Shown here piece by piece: positions 17,820 through 25,252 of a stretch of DNA of 64,000 nt (position 1 is the first letter of the stretch; every line of letters begins with the position of its first letter). The position numbers and the translations under genes are program-made. The notes beneath the pieces are model-generated. The model saw only the letters and a list, made by a program, of their open reading frames with translations. It was not told the origin of the DNA and did no database searches. The stretch is from Trinickia terrae (lineage in GTDB: Bacteria; Pseudomonadota; Gammaproteobacteria; Burkholderiales; Burkholderiaceae), in NCBI RefSeq assembly GCF_005144415.1, contig NZ_SWJE01000008.1:485014-549013 (forward strand), in the 5' to 3' direction.

Positions 17820-18530
17820 TCATTCCGGATAGTCGAGTTTCGGATACCAGTCCGTGCCGCGGCCTTCGGGCGTCATGTCGAGCACAGTCCAGAGCGGCAT
17901 CAGGTCAGGCGCGCCGCGGGGGTCCTGGCCGGGGTCCGCCGTTTCGAAACCCATCTCCCCGCTCCAGAAGTGACGGATCGTGCCGTCGCGCCGCGTGAAG
18001 ACGTTGAGCGCCGGATCGTCGCCGCCGTCCTTGGTGATGGCGTGATAGTCGCGGCTGTAGCGGCCGTTGACGTCGGAGTACAGCTTGAGGTCGCGCCATC
18101 CGCGTTCCTTCTTGAAGGCGGCGAGCTTCTCGATCGGCGAGCGCGCCACCACGGCGAGCGCAATGCGCTGGCCGATGTCGCGCGCCTCGCCATTCCATGC
18201 GGAGAGGAGCGACGTGCACATCGGACACGGACGCTCGCGCTGCGGGCCGAACATGTAGCTGTAGACGACGAGTGTCGCTTTGTCGCCGAACAGGCCGGCG
18301 AAATCGAGCGGGCCGTGTTCGCCCTGGAAGCGGTAGTCGCCCGTCACCGCGCCGCCCGGCGGCAGCGCGCGGCGCATCTCGGCGACGCGCTCGATATGGC
18401 GGCGCAGTTCGATCTCTGCGGCGAGCAGCGCATTGCGCGCGTGGCGGTACTCGTTGCTTTCGTTAGGGAGCGTCATGCGGTTGCGCTTGACGAGTTCGGC
18501 GGCGGGGATAAGGGTTGAAGCGGATGTCAT
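17820..18530 (-). CDS. DUF899 family thioredoxin-fold protein
   Basis: A 236-aa protein of the DUF899 group, with a thioredoxin-like fold. The redox-type motif CPMC is in ERPCPMCTSLL, preceded by ATLVVYSYMFGPQR. The end has the family WTVLDMTPEGRG and WYPKLDY segments. Function in the cell is not established; relatives are called dithiol-disulfide isomerase-like. It lies next to a glutathione transferase on the same strand, 47 bp downstream, which fits a stress or detoxification pair. Confidence 0.88.
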   Translation of the reverse strand: MTSASTLIPAAELVKRNRMTLPNESNEYRHARNALLAAEIELRRHIERVAEMRRALPPGGAVTGDYRFQGEHGPLDFAGLFGDKATLVVYSYMFGPQRERPCPMCTSLLSAWNGEARDIGQRIALAVVARSPIEKLAAFKKERGWRDLKLYSDVNGRYSRDYHAITKDGGDDPALNVFTRRDGTIRHFWSGEMGFETADPGQDPRGAPDLMPLWTVLDMTPEGRGTDWYPKLDYPE

Positions 18531-18577
18531 CGTCTGGCTCCTATACGGTCGAAGATGAAGCGACGTCGATCAGAGGC

Positions 18578-19237
18578 TCAATCGCGATCGGGCGCGCCAA
18601 GCGGAAACCACGGGCGAAACGGACGGGCTTCGTCGACGGCGCGTGCGAACGACGGCCGTTTCAAGAGCCGCTGCCGGTACGCGATGACATGCGTGAACGC
18701 GGCGTCGATGCGATGCGTCCAGTCCGCGTAGAACAGCGACGGCGCGGCGGCGCAATCGGCGAGGCTGAAGCGCTCGCCGGCGGCCCATTCGCGCCCGGCC
18801 ATGGTTTTGTCGAGCCATGCATAGGCGGTGTCGAGCATCGCGCGCGCGTCGGCGCAGCCGCGCGCGTCGCGCTCGGCCTCCGGGCGCAGGGCGTCGAACA
18901 CGATCTTTTGCTGCGACGTCGAAACGTAGTTGTCGAAGAAGCGGTCCATCAGGCGGACTTCGAGCGCCGCGCGCGGATCGGCGGGCAGCAGCGAAACGGG
19001 CCCGGGATAGTGCAAGGCGAGATATTCGATGATGATGGTCGACTCCTGGATCGTCCGGCCTTCGTCGACGAGCACGGGGAAGCGCTTGATCGGCCACAGC
19101 GCCGCGAACTCCTCCATGATTTGCGGGTTGTCGGGCGAGAGCTGTCTCCATTCGAACGGCGTGCCGTTTTCGTAGAGCGCGATCAGGACCTTTTGGCAGT
19201 ATGCGGAAAACGGGTGGGCGTAGAGCTTGAGCGTCAT
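18578..19237 (-). CDS. Glutathione S-transferase family protein
   Basis: A 219-aa glutathione transferase. The N-terminal thioredoxin-like domain starts MTLKLYAHPFSAYCQKVLIAL and carries the cis-Pro region (FPVLVDEG) and the glutathione-binding ES (TIQESTIIIEYL). An all-helical C-terminal domain follows. I chose the ATG at 19237, which has AGAGGTG eight bases upstream, over a longer in-frame start at 19279. The DUF899 gene follows on the same strand. The substrate is unknown. Confidence 0.91.
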   Translation of the reverse strand: MTLKLYAHPFSAYCQKVLIALYENGTPFEWRQLSPDNPQIMEEFAALWPIKRFPVLVDEGRTIQESTIIIEYLALHYPGPVSLLPADPRAALEVRLMDRFFDNYVSTSQQKIVFDALRPEAERDARGCADARAMLDTAYAWLDKTMAGREWAAGERFSLADCAAAPSLFYADWTHRIDAAFTHVIAYRQRLLKRPSFARAVDEARPFRPWFPLGAPDRD

Positions 19238-19350
19238 GACGGGGCACCTCTGAGTGGTCGGTTGGGCTGCTTTATCCAACGACGAACGAGCGCGCGGGAA
19301 ATCGACACATCGCGCCCAGGATTTTTCAAGGCTTTCGTTCTGATTTCACT

Positions 19351-20220
19351 TCATACGCTTTGCACGGCGAGACTGTCCATCACATAGGGCGCGTAGCGGA
19401 AATCGCGGATGGCGGCGAGGCGGTCTTCCGCCCAGTCGAGCAGGATCACGTAGGCGACATCGGCCGTGGACACGCCCGGATCGCTCGCGAGCAGCACGAG
19501 ACGTCCCTCCGCCTGACCGAGCCTGACCCGGCAAGCGGGGTTTTGTTCGTAGCGCGTGAAGTAGACCGATACGTCTTTTCGTCCGGCAAGACGCACCCGG
19601 TTGACGAGATCGAGCCGCACTTCCGCGGAGAGCATGTCGCGCAGCGCATCGAAGTCGCGCGCGTTGAAGTGTCCGGCGTAGGCATTCAGGCGTTCGCGAT
19701 CTTCCCCGGTAAGGGTCGGCCGGGCGTCGTCCGGCGCGGCGGCGAGTTCCTGCAGCCGAGCGCGGCCGCGATGCAGCGCCGATTTCACGGCGGCAAGGCT
19801 GACGCCGAGCATCTCCGCCGTTTCCGCCAGCGAGTAGCCAAGGACATCCGCGAGCACGACGGTCGAGCGCTGGATCGTCGACAGATGCAGGAAGTTCGCG
19901 AGGCTCGCCGCCGCCGCGACCCGCTCGTCGGCCTGCGCGCCGTGATCGGGCAGATTCGACAGCACGTCGTCGCCGGATTCGGCGTAGCCCTGCCGCTTGC
20001 GGCGGCGCAGGGCGTCGAGCGCGGCGTTGTGGGCGATGCGCAGCAGCCAGCTTTCCGGATGCTGGATCTCGCCGGCGGCGGGAAAGGCCTGGATCGCGTT
20101 GGCGAGCGCATCCTGAACCACGTCCTCCCCGTCGAAGGCCGAGCCGACCATGCGCGTGCAGTAGCGGTGCAGCCGCGGGCGCAGGTCGCTCATCAAGCGT
20201 GCCAATCCATCGGAATCCAC
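19351..20220 (-). CDS. SigJ-like RNA polymerase sigma-70 factor with C-terminal SnoaL-like domain
   Basis: ECF-type sigma factor of 289 aa. Region 2 is clear (LMSDLRPRLHRYCTRMVG, then GEDVVQDALANAIQAF, and WLLRIAHNAALDALRRRKR), and region 4 has LADVLGYSLAETAEMLGVSLAAVKSALHRGRARLQ. The last 120 or so residues form a SnoaL/NTF2-like domain, typical of the SigJ class, which usually lacks a cognate anti-sigma factor. I chose the GTG at 20220 because AAGGAG lies 9 bases upstream; the longer frame starting at 20439 has no ribosome site. A 15-bp perfect hairpin sits in its leader. Target genes are unknown; the neighbouring small monooxygenase-like gene diverges from it. Confidence 0.88.
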   Translation of the reverse strand: MDSDGLARLMSDLRPRLHRYCTRMVGSAFDGEDVVQDALANAIQAFPAAGEIQHPESWLLRIAHNAALDALRRRKRQGYAESGDDVLSNLPDHGAQADERVAAAASLANFLHLSTIQRSTVVLADVLGYSLAETAEMLGVSLAAVKSALHRGRARLQELAAAPDDARPTLTGEDRERLNAYAGHFNARDFDALRDMLSAEVRLDLVNRVRLAGRKDVSVYFTRYEQNPACRVRLGQAEGRLVLLASDPGVSTADVAYVILLDWAEDRLAAIRDFRYAPYVMDSLAVQSV

Positions 20221-20245
20221 GGCGGAAGTCTCCTTGTCGTCTGTC

Positions 20246-20279
20246 GATCGGAGTTGGCGCTTCAGCGCCAACTCCGATC
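20246..20279 (-). promoter_or_regulatory. Perfect 15-bp hairpin in the leader of the sigma factor gene
   Basis: GATCGGAGTTGGCGC and GCGCCAACTCCGATC are exact inverted copies around a 4-nt loop (TGAA on the minus strand). The hairpin ends about 10 nt before the AAGGAG of the sigma-factor gene. There is no T-run, so it is not a typical intrinsic terminator. It could control translation or RNA stability, or be an operator; this is inference. Confidence 0.55.
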
Positions 20280-20437
20280 CCATGCAAAGCGGTCGAACCA
20301 ATGCCGGTAGACGTTTCCGGCAGCGAAAAGGATTCGCCCATAAAAAAATAAATTTACCCGGAATCCTTTGACGCGTTCGCATCGTCTTTCGCGGTATCGA
20401 CACCCCCCGGTGCCGGTACCATCGAATGGAGAACGTC

Positions 20438-20752
20438 ATGCAACGCGTAACTTTTGTCCGCTATGCGGTGAAGCCGGAATGCGCCGCCGAGAACGAGGCG
20501 CTTTCGCGCACCGTGTTCGCCGAGCTGCGGGAGGCGAAGCCCGAGAACGTCGTCTATGCGCTGTTCAGGAGCGGCCTCGAGTTTGTCCATGTCTTCGTGA
20601 ACCTGACCGGGGACGATTCCGCGGTCCTGACAGAGCTGCCGAGCTTCAAGGCTTATGCCAAGGACGTCTCGGCGCGTTGTGAGACGGAGCCGGAGGTGAC
20701 GCGGTTGGGTGTCGAGCTTCTCGAGTCGTATGGGTTCAACACAAAGCGCTGA
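20438..20752 (+). CDS. Small antibiotic-biosynthesis-monooxygenase-like (ABM/dimeric alpha-beta barrel) protein
   Basis: A 104-aa protein with the look of the YgiN/ABM fold: start MQRVTFVRYAVKPECAAENEALSRTVFAEL, central VVYALFRSGLEFVHVFVN, and a LPSFKAYAKDV helix. Such proteins are dimeric and act as small monooxygenases, haem-binding proteins or have no known role. The ATG at 20438 has GGAG six bases before it and is preferred to the in-frame ATG at 20426. It diverges from the SigJ-like sigma factor, so it may be part of that regulon. Confidence 0.75.
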   Translation: MQRVTFVRYAVKPECAAENEALSRTVFAELREAKPENVVYALFRSGLEFVHVFVNLTGDDSAVLTELPSFKAYAKDVSARCETEPEVTRLGVELLESYGFNTKR

Positions 20753-20959
20753 CGGCAATTCGCGCCGCCGCGCATGTTCGTGCGCGAACTGCAGACGGGG
20801 CTCCTGGCTTGCCCGTTCGAGACATCGGTGAAGACGGGCAGCTATTGGCTCACTTGGCTGAAATCGCGGCGCGTGACACCGGCGATGCAACTGTTCCGCG
20901 ACTGGGCTCTCGATGAGGCGGCGCGCGAAGCCGCCGGCCAAAGCGATGGCGTCTCGTGA
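20753..20959 (+). pseudogene. Remnant of a LysR regulator (C-terminal end only)
   Basis: The frame reads VRELQTGLLACPFE, then SVKTGSYWLTWLKSR and PAMQLFRDWALDEAAREA. This is the C-terminal strand-helix of a GcvA-like LysR effector domain (about 60 residues). There is no helix-turn-helix or first half; the remnant begins directly after the stop codon of the small monooxygenase-like gene. It reads as a deletion scar, where most of a LysR gene was lost. It is unlikely to make a working protein. Confidence 0.65.
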
Positions 20960-20965
20960 TGGGAT

Positions 20966-21694
20966 TCAATGCGGCTTCGCGATCCGATCGCCGTCCGGCA
21001 CGAACACATAGCCACGGCTGCGCACGGTCTGAATGAAGCGCGGCGAGGACGGATTGGTCTCCAGCACGCGGCGCAGGCGCCAGACCTGCACGTCGATGCC
21101 GCGATCGGTGCCGTCGTATTGCGGACCGTGCAGCAATTCCAGCAGCCGCTCTCGCGTAAGCGTGCGCATCGGGTGATTGACGAAAATCTTCAACAGCGCG
21201 AAATCGCTGCCCGATAGCGCGAGCGTTTCGCCGTCCAGCATCAGCGTGCGCGCCTGGAAATCGAGCGTGAAGCGGCCGAACGAATAGGGCTCGCGCAGCT
21301 CCGGCGCGGCGGCGATCGCCGATGCCGCACCGCGCCGCCGCAGGATCGCTCGCACGCGCGCGAGCAGCTCGCGCGGGTTGAACGGCTTGCCGAGGTAGTC
21401 GTCGGCGCCCATTTCGAGGCCGATGATGCGGTCGATGTCGTCGGTGCGCGCGGTCAGCATGATCACCGGAATGTCGTCGCCGGCGGCGCGCAGCTTGCCG
21501 AGCGCGGTCAGGCCGTCGCCGTCGGGCATCAACTGGTCGAGGACGATCAGGTCGGGGCGCTCGAGCTCCAGGCGGTGTGTGAGCGTGTTGGCGCCATGCA
21601 GCACGGAGACATCGATTCCTTCGCGGCGGAGAAAGTCGCTCAGCAGTTCGCGAAGTTCGAAGTCGTCGTCGACGACGAGGATTTGAGTGGTCAT
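20966..21694 (-). CDS. OmpR-family response regulator (orphan)
   Basis: Response regulator of 242 aa. The receiver domain has the acidic pocket (VVDDD), phospho-acceptor Asp53 (IVLDQLMPDGDG), Thr/Ala switch (IMLTARTDD) and Lys in LGKPFNPRE. The C-terminal winged helix has FALLKIFVNHPMRTLTRERLL and QTVRSRGYVFVPD. No sensor kinase lies next to it on either side, so it is an orphan; the partner must be elsewhere or lost. Downstream lies the LysR remnant, consistent with a rearranged region. Confidence 0.92.
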   Translation of the reverse strand: MTTQILVVDDDFELRELLSDFLRREGIDVSVLHGANTLTHRLELERPDLIVLDQLMPDGDGLTALGKLRAAGDDIPVIMLTARTDDIDRIIGLEMGADDYLGKPFNPRELLARVRAILRRRGAASAIAAAPELREPYSFGRFTLDFQARTLMLDGETLALSGSDFALLKIFVNHPMRTLTRERLLELLHGPQYDGTDRGIDVQVWRLRRVLETNPSSPRFIQTVRSRGYVFVPDGDRIAKPH

Positions 21695-21926
21695 GACATG
21701 AAAATGAACGCGCAGGGGACGGGTTCGTTAAGCGGACGGCCGTATTGGCTTACAGCGCTGTCAGCAAAGGGCGGTTTGCCTGACTCTTGAACGGAGCAGA
21801 GGGGGAAACCCGTCGCGACGGGGTGATATTTTTGGGGTATGTTGGATTGGCGGTCGTACCGTTCACGTGCTTACGTGCTTGCAACGAGCCATCGTTGCGG
21901 ACCGCCGCATCCGTACGAGGTAGAAC

Positions 21927-22040
21927 ATGGGCAAAGCGAAACTGACTGCTCAACTGCCGACGGTCGACATCGAGATCACCCGGCTCGAACTCCCGGAACA
22001 GAACGCGGAAGCGATGACCATCCAGATCACCGCGACGTAG
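21927..22040 (+). CDS. Small hypothetical protein (37 aa)
   Basis: A short reading frame beginning MGKAKLTAQLPTVDIEITRL and ending in MTIQITAT, with GAGG seven bases before the ATG. Composition is protein-like (no Cys, balanced charges, alternating beta pattern), unlike chance frames here. It may be a genuine small protein or the 5' part of a truncated gene. I do not recognise a family. It stands alone between the response regulator and the SPFH gene. Confidence 0.4.
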   Translation: MGKAKLTAQLPTVDIEITRLELPEQNAEAMTIQITAT

Positions 22041-22218
22041 CAAAATCGAAAAGCAGTCGTAACGCGCTTCGTGTAAGTCTTAACGATTCCGGCGAAGCGT
22101 AGAGGTGGACACAACGGAAAAGCCGATGGGCTGGCTCAGAGCGGGCACAATGGAACTTTCTTTTTGTTCAACAACGATTCGTAGCCGTTTCCAATACCTC
22201 AAAATAGAGAAAACAATA

Positions 22219-23040
22219 ATGAACATACAAGTGAAGGTACAAAACAAGCCTCGAATTGCTGGCATCGCCATTGCCGTTTTTCTGGTTTTCACACTCATCA
22301 CCGGCGGGTTCGTGACCGTCGGCCCAGGCCAACGCGGTGTGCTCATGACTTGGGGGGCCGTTCGGTCTGGCGTACTCGATCCTGGCTTGCACCTCAAGAT
22401 CCCATTTGCACAGTCGGTCGCGAGGATGGATGTTCAGGTGCAGAATTCCCAAGCTGCGGAAACTGCCGCCAGTCTTGATCTGCAAGACGTGACGACGACC
22501 GTGGCCACGAATTGGCACATCCTGCCTCCCGACGCCGAGTGGGTCTATCAACATATCGGCAACGAAGCGGCCTTGGTGGACAAGATCATCAAGCCCGCAA
22601 TCAGTAACTCGGTGAAAGCCGTTACTGCACACTACAACGCCGAGGATTTGATTACGCACCGCGACCAGGTGCGGGGGGAGATCGAGGCGCAGATCACCAG
22701 CGAACTCAAGCCATACCGGCTCGTGGTCGATTCGGTCAACATCACTGATTTCCACTTCAGCGCGGAATACGCGCGAGCGATCGAGCAGAAACAGGTCGCT
22801 CAGCAGCGTGCCCAACAGGCGCAATACGAACTTCAGCAGGCAAAGGTCGTTGCCGAGCAGAAGATTGTCGAGGCGCATGCGCAGGCGGAAGCGCAAAAGC
22901 TGCTGCAGGAGACGATAACGCCCGAGATCATTCAGCAACAGGCTGTCGCCAAGTGGGACGGCCATTTGCCTGAGGTGATAGGGACGGGTGGCGTCCTGCC
23001 GCTGCTTGGCAACCTTGGCGCCGGAAAGCTGGCGCGATAG
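22219..23040 (+). CDS. SPFH/prohibitin-family membrane protein
   Basis: A 273-aa protein with one N-terminal membrane helix (IAGIAIAVFLVFTLITGGF) followed by a band-7/SPFH domain (VGPGQRGVLMTWGAV, then DPGLHLKIPFAQSV) and a coiled coil rich in Gln, Ala and Glu (KQVAQQRAQQAQYELQQAK). It resembles HflC/prohibitin, which forms membrane rings that regulate FtsH protease. It lacks an HflK partner and is not beside hflX, so it is probably a stand-alone SPFH paralogue. The ATG at 22219 was chosen to place the helix near the N-terminus; its leader is AT-richer than the surrounding DNA, and no strong ribosome site is seen. Confidence 0.88.
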   Translation: MNIQVKVQNKPRIAGIAIAVFLVFTLITGGFVTVGPGQRGVLMTWGAVRSGVLDPGLHLKIPFAQSVARMDVQVQNSQAAETAASLDLQDVTTTVATNWHILPPDAEWVYQHIGNEAALVDKIIKPAISNSVKAVTAHYNAEDLITHRDQVRGEIEAQITSELKPYRLVVDSVNITDFHFSAEYARAIEQKQVAQQRAQQAQYELQQAKVVAEQKIVEAHAQAEAQKLLQETITPEIIQQQAVAKWDGHLPEVIGTGGVLPLLGNLGAGKLAR

Positions 23041-23108
23041 GAAAGCAAGGTGGATCTCGACATCGTGTGGGACACCATCGAAAACGCTCTGCCGGTCATG
23101 CGTCGCGC

Positions 23109-23333
23109 ATCGGCTCGCGTCTCTTTGTCGATCCGGTGGACTGGTACAAGCGTCCCGCCGCCGCCCCGCTCTTGCCGCGGCTCGCGCAGGCGGTGTGGGA
23201 CGAAAAGCGGATCTCGATCGATTACGAGGGCTGGGCCGCGAGCGGCAAGCGCGCGCTGGAGCCCGCCGAGCTGCGCGAGCGGCTAAGGCAGGTCGCCGAG
23301 CAGATCGCCGCGTTGAACGCGCCGGCGGGTTAA
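23109..23333 (+). pseudogene. Remnant of a YafY-type WYL-domain regulator with internal deletion
   Basis: The frame reads RLFVDPVDWYKRP, then LPRLAQAVWDEKRISIDYEG. This is the start of a WYL domain in YafY-like regulators. It is joined after KRALEP to AELRERLRQVAEQIAALNA, which is the C-terminal tail of the same family. The N-terminal helix-turn-helix and most of the WYL core are missing, so this is a deleted gene. Its stop overlaps the end of the convergent amidohydrolase gene. Confidence 0.6.
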
Positions 23334-24250
23334 CCGCTGCGCGCCTCGATGCGGTACACGCGCATCGCGTTGTCGTGCCACACGGCGCGAGCCGCGATGT
23401 CGTCGAGGCCGGCAAGCGCCTCGGCGAACAGCCGGATCAACGCCGGATAGGCTACCCGCAGCCCCGCCACCGGGAAATTGCTCGCGAACATGCAACGCTG
23501 CCAGCCGAAGATCGCAAGCGCATCGCGGATGATGCGCGTGTTCCGGGCGTCGTCCCATGCGCTGTCGCGCAGCCCGAACTCGGAGAGCTTGACGAACACG
23601 CGCGGGTTTTCCGCCAGCGCCGCCATCCCTCGCCGCCATTGGGCCAGACCTTGTTCCGAACGATCCCACGGCAGCCCTGCGTGCTCGAGCACGACTGTCA
23701 CGCCCGGCGCGTTGCAAAGCAGCGCCGCCGCCTCTTCGAGATGCCAGAACGGCACGCGCAGATCCCATGCCAGCCCATGCGAAGCGAGCCGCGCCAGCGC
23801 ATCGCCCCACCGCGGATCGCGCAAGGTGCCGGGGCCGTCCGGCAGCGATTCGCCGGCGCGCGCGGCCGTGCGCGGCTTGAAGCGGATGCCGCGCACGAGC
23901 GGCCAGGCGGCCTGCTCGGCAAGTTGCTCGGACGCGTCGCCGGCCAGCAGATCGGCCCACGCCACGACGGCCGACGGCAGGCTGTGCCGAGCTGCGACGG
24001 CATGCAGCCACTCGGTCTCCGCGAGCGCCTGCGAGCGCGCGCATTCCGCCTCGATATGAACGCTGGCGACGACAGGCACGCCACGCGCTGCGCGCCGATA
24101 GTCGGGAACGCCGAAATCCGCGCACAGCGGCGCGTACGGACCGAGCATGAAACGCTCGGGATCATAGTCGTCCTGCAGCCACGGATAGCGGATTCCCGAC
24201 GACGACAGCAGCCACAGATGATGATGCGCATCGACGACCGCCTCGGGCAT
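23330..24250 (-). CDS. Amidohydrolase-family lactonase (L-rhamnono-gamma-lactonase-like)
   Basis: A 306-aa TIM-barrel protein of the amidohydrolase-2 group. VVDAHHHLW near the N-terminus gives the metal-binding His residues; GIRFKPRT, VVLEHAGLP and FASNFPV are the expected later strands. Relatives hydrolyse sugar lactones or 2-pyrone-4,6-dicarboxylate. It is the last gene of the leftward sugar-acid operon, so a lactonase role is likely. The ATG at 24250 puts the His motif at the usual distance; a GTG at 24268 or ATG at 24307 are alternatives, the latter overlapping the upstream gene. Confidence 0.84.
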   Translation of the reverse strand: MPEAVVDAHHHLWLLSSSGIRYPWLQDDYDPERFMLGPYAPLCADFGVPDYRRAARGVPVVASVHIEAECARSQALAETEWLHAVAARHSLPSAVVAWADLLAGDASEQLAEQAAWPLVRGIRFKPRTAARAGESLPDGPGTLRDPRWGDALARLASHGLAWDLRVPFWHLEEAAALLCNAPGVTVVLEHAGLPWDRSEQGLAQWRRGMAALAENPRVFVKLSEFGLRDSAWDDARNTRIIRDALAIFGWQRCMFASNFPVAGLRVAYPALIRLFAEALAGLDDIAARAVWHDNAMRVYRIEARSG

Positions 24251-24275
24251 CCTTGGCTCGTCCGGCACTGCGCGA

Positions 24276-25223
24276 TCAGCCCGGATTGGCGAGCACATAC
24301 GAGGCATCCGGCTCGCGCAGCGTGCGCAGTTCGCTGACGAATTTCAGGCTGTCGAGATCGAGCTCGCGCACGAAGTCGTCCTGGAACGACACGAACGCCG
24401 AGCGCCTCGCCGGATGGAACGACAGCGCGGTCGGATTGGCCGGCAGCGCGACGCGTTCGACCTCTTCGAGATGCGCGGCATCGAACACCGATATCGATTG
24501 CTCCCCCGAGTTCGTGAGCAGCAGCAGGTCGCGGCCGTCGACGGATTGGGTACGGTAGATCCGGTTCGGGTCGCTGCGGGTCTTCACGCGGCGTCCGCAG
24601 GCCATCGTGGCCGTATCGATCGCAACGAGCGTGTCGTCGCCGCGATTGGCGACGTAGAGCGTGCGCTCGTCGCTCGACAGCGCGTTGCCCTCGGGGCGCG
24701 GCCCCGGCATCACCGCGAGCGCAGGCACGGTCGCGTCGCGCGGATGGAACTTCGTCACCGTATTCGACAGCAGGTGCACGCCGTACGCGGTGCGCGCGTC
24801 GCGCGTGAGCGTCACGAGATGGGTCTTGATGCCGCCCGACGGGATGGCCATGTTCGGCACGTCCTGCCGCGTCGGGTGATCGAACACGAGCAGCAGGTTG
24901 TCCGCCTCGCTCATCGCATAGAGCCGGCCTTCGGCATCGGTCGCCATGCCGTGCGGCCGGTAGTAGGGCCACAGATCGAGCGTGCGTGCATGCGTGCGTT
25001 CGTGCAGGTCGATCACCGCGATCCGGTGGTCGCCCTGGTGCCCGCGCGACCACGCGGTCTCGATGCCGAAAATGCCGACATAGGCAAAGCGGCGGTGCGC
25101 ATCCACCGCGAACTCGTGCGGGAAGTTCGGCAGCACGATGTGCGCGAGCGCGGCCTTCGATTCCAGATCGTAGAAGCTGAAGGTATGCGCGCACTTCTGC
25201 ACGAGCAGCAGGATGTCGTTCAT
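24276..25223 (-). CDS. YncE-like beta-propeller protein
   Basis: A 315-aa protein made of repeating beta-propeller blades (RFAYVGIFG, GRLYAMSEADNLLLVFD, RTLYVANRGDDTLVAID, and SISVFDAAHLEEVERV are blade signatures). There is no signal peptide, so it should be cytoplasmic. Such propellers bind ligands or act as lactonases or epimerases. GGAGAG precedes the ATG. It is in the sugar-acid operon between the MFS carrier and the amidohydrolase; the second of these is only about 25 bp downstream. Function is not established. Confidence 0.78.
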   Translation of the reverse strand: MNDILLLVQKCAHTFSFYDLESKAALAHIVLPNFPHEFAVDAHRRFAYVGIFGIETAWSRGHQGDHRIAVIDLHERTHARTLDLWPYYRPHGMATDAEGRLYAMSEADNLLLVFDHPTRQDVPNMAIPSGGIKTHLVTLTRDARTAYGVHLLSNTVTKFHPRDATVPALAVMPGPRPEGNALSSDERTLYVANRGDDTLVAIDTATMACGRRVKTRSDPNRIYRTQSVDGRDLLLLTNSGEQSISVFDAAHLEEVERVALPANPTALSFHPARRSAFVSFQDDFVRELDLDSLKFVSELRTLREPDASYVLANPG

Positions 25224-25252
25224 GAGCGGTTCTCTCCGTTATATCCGTTGAT

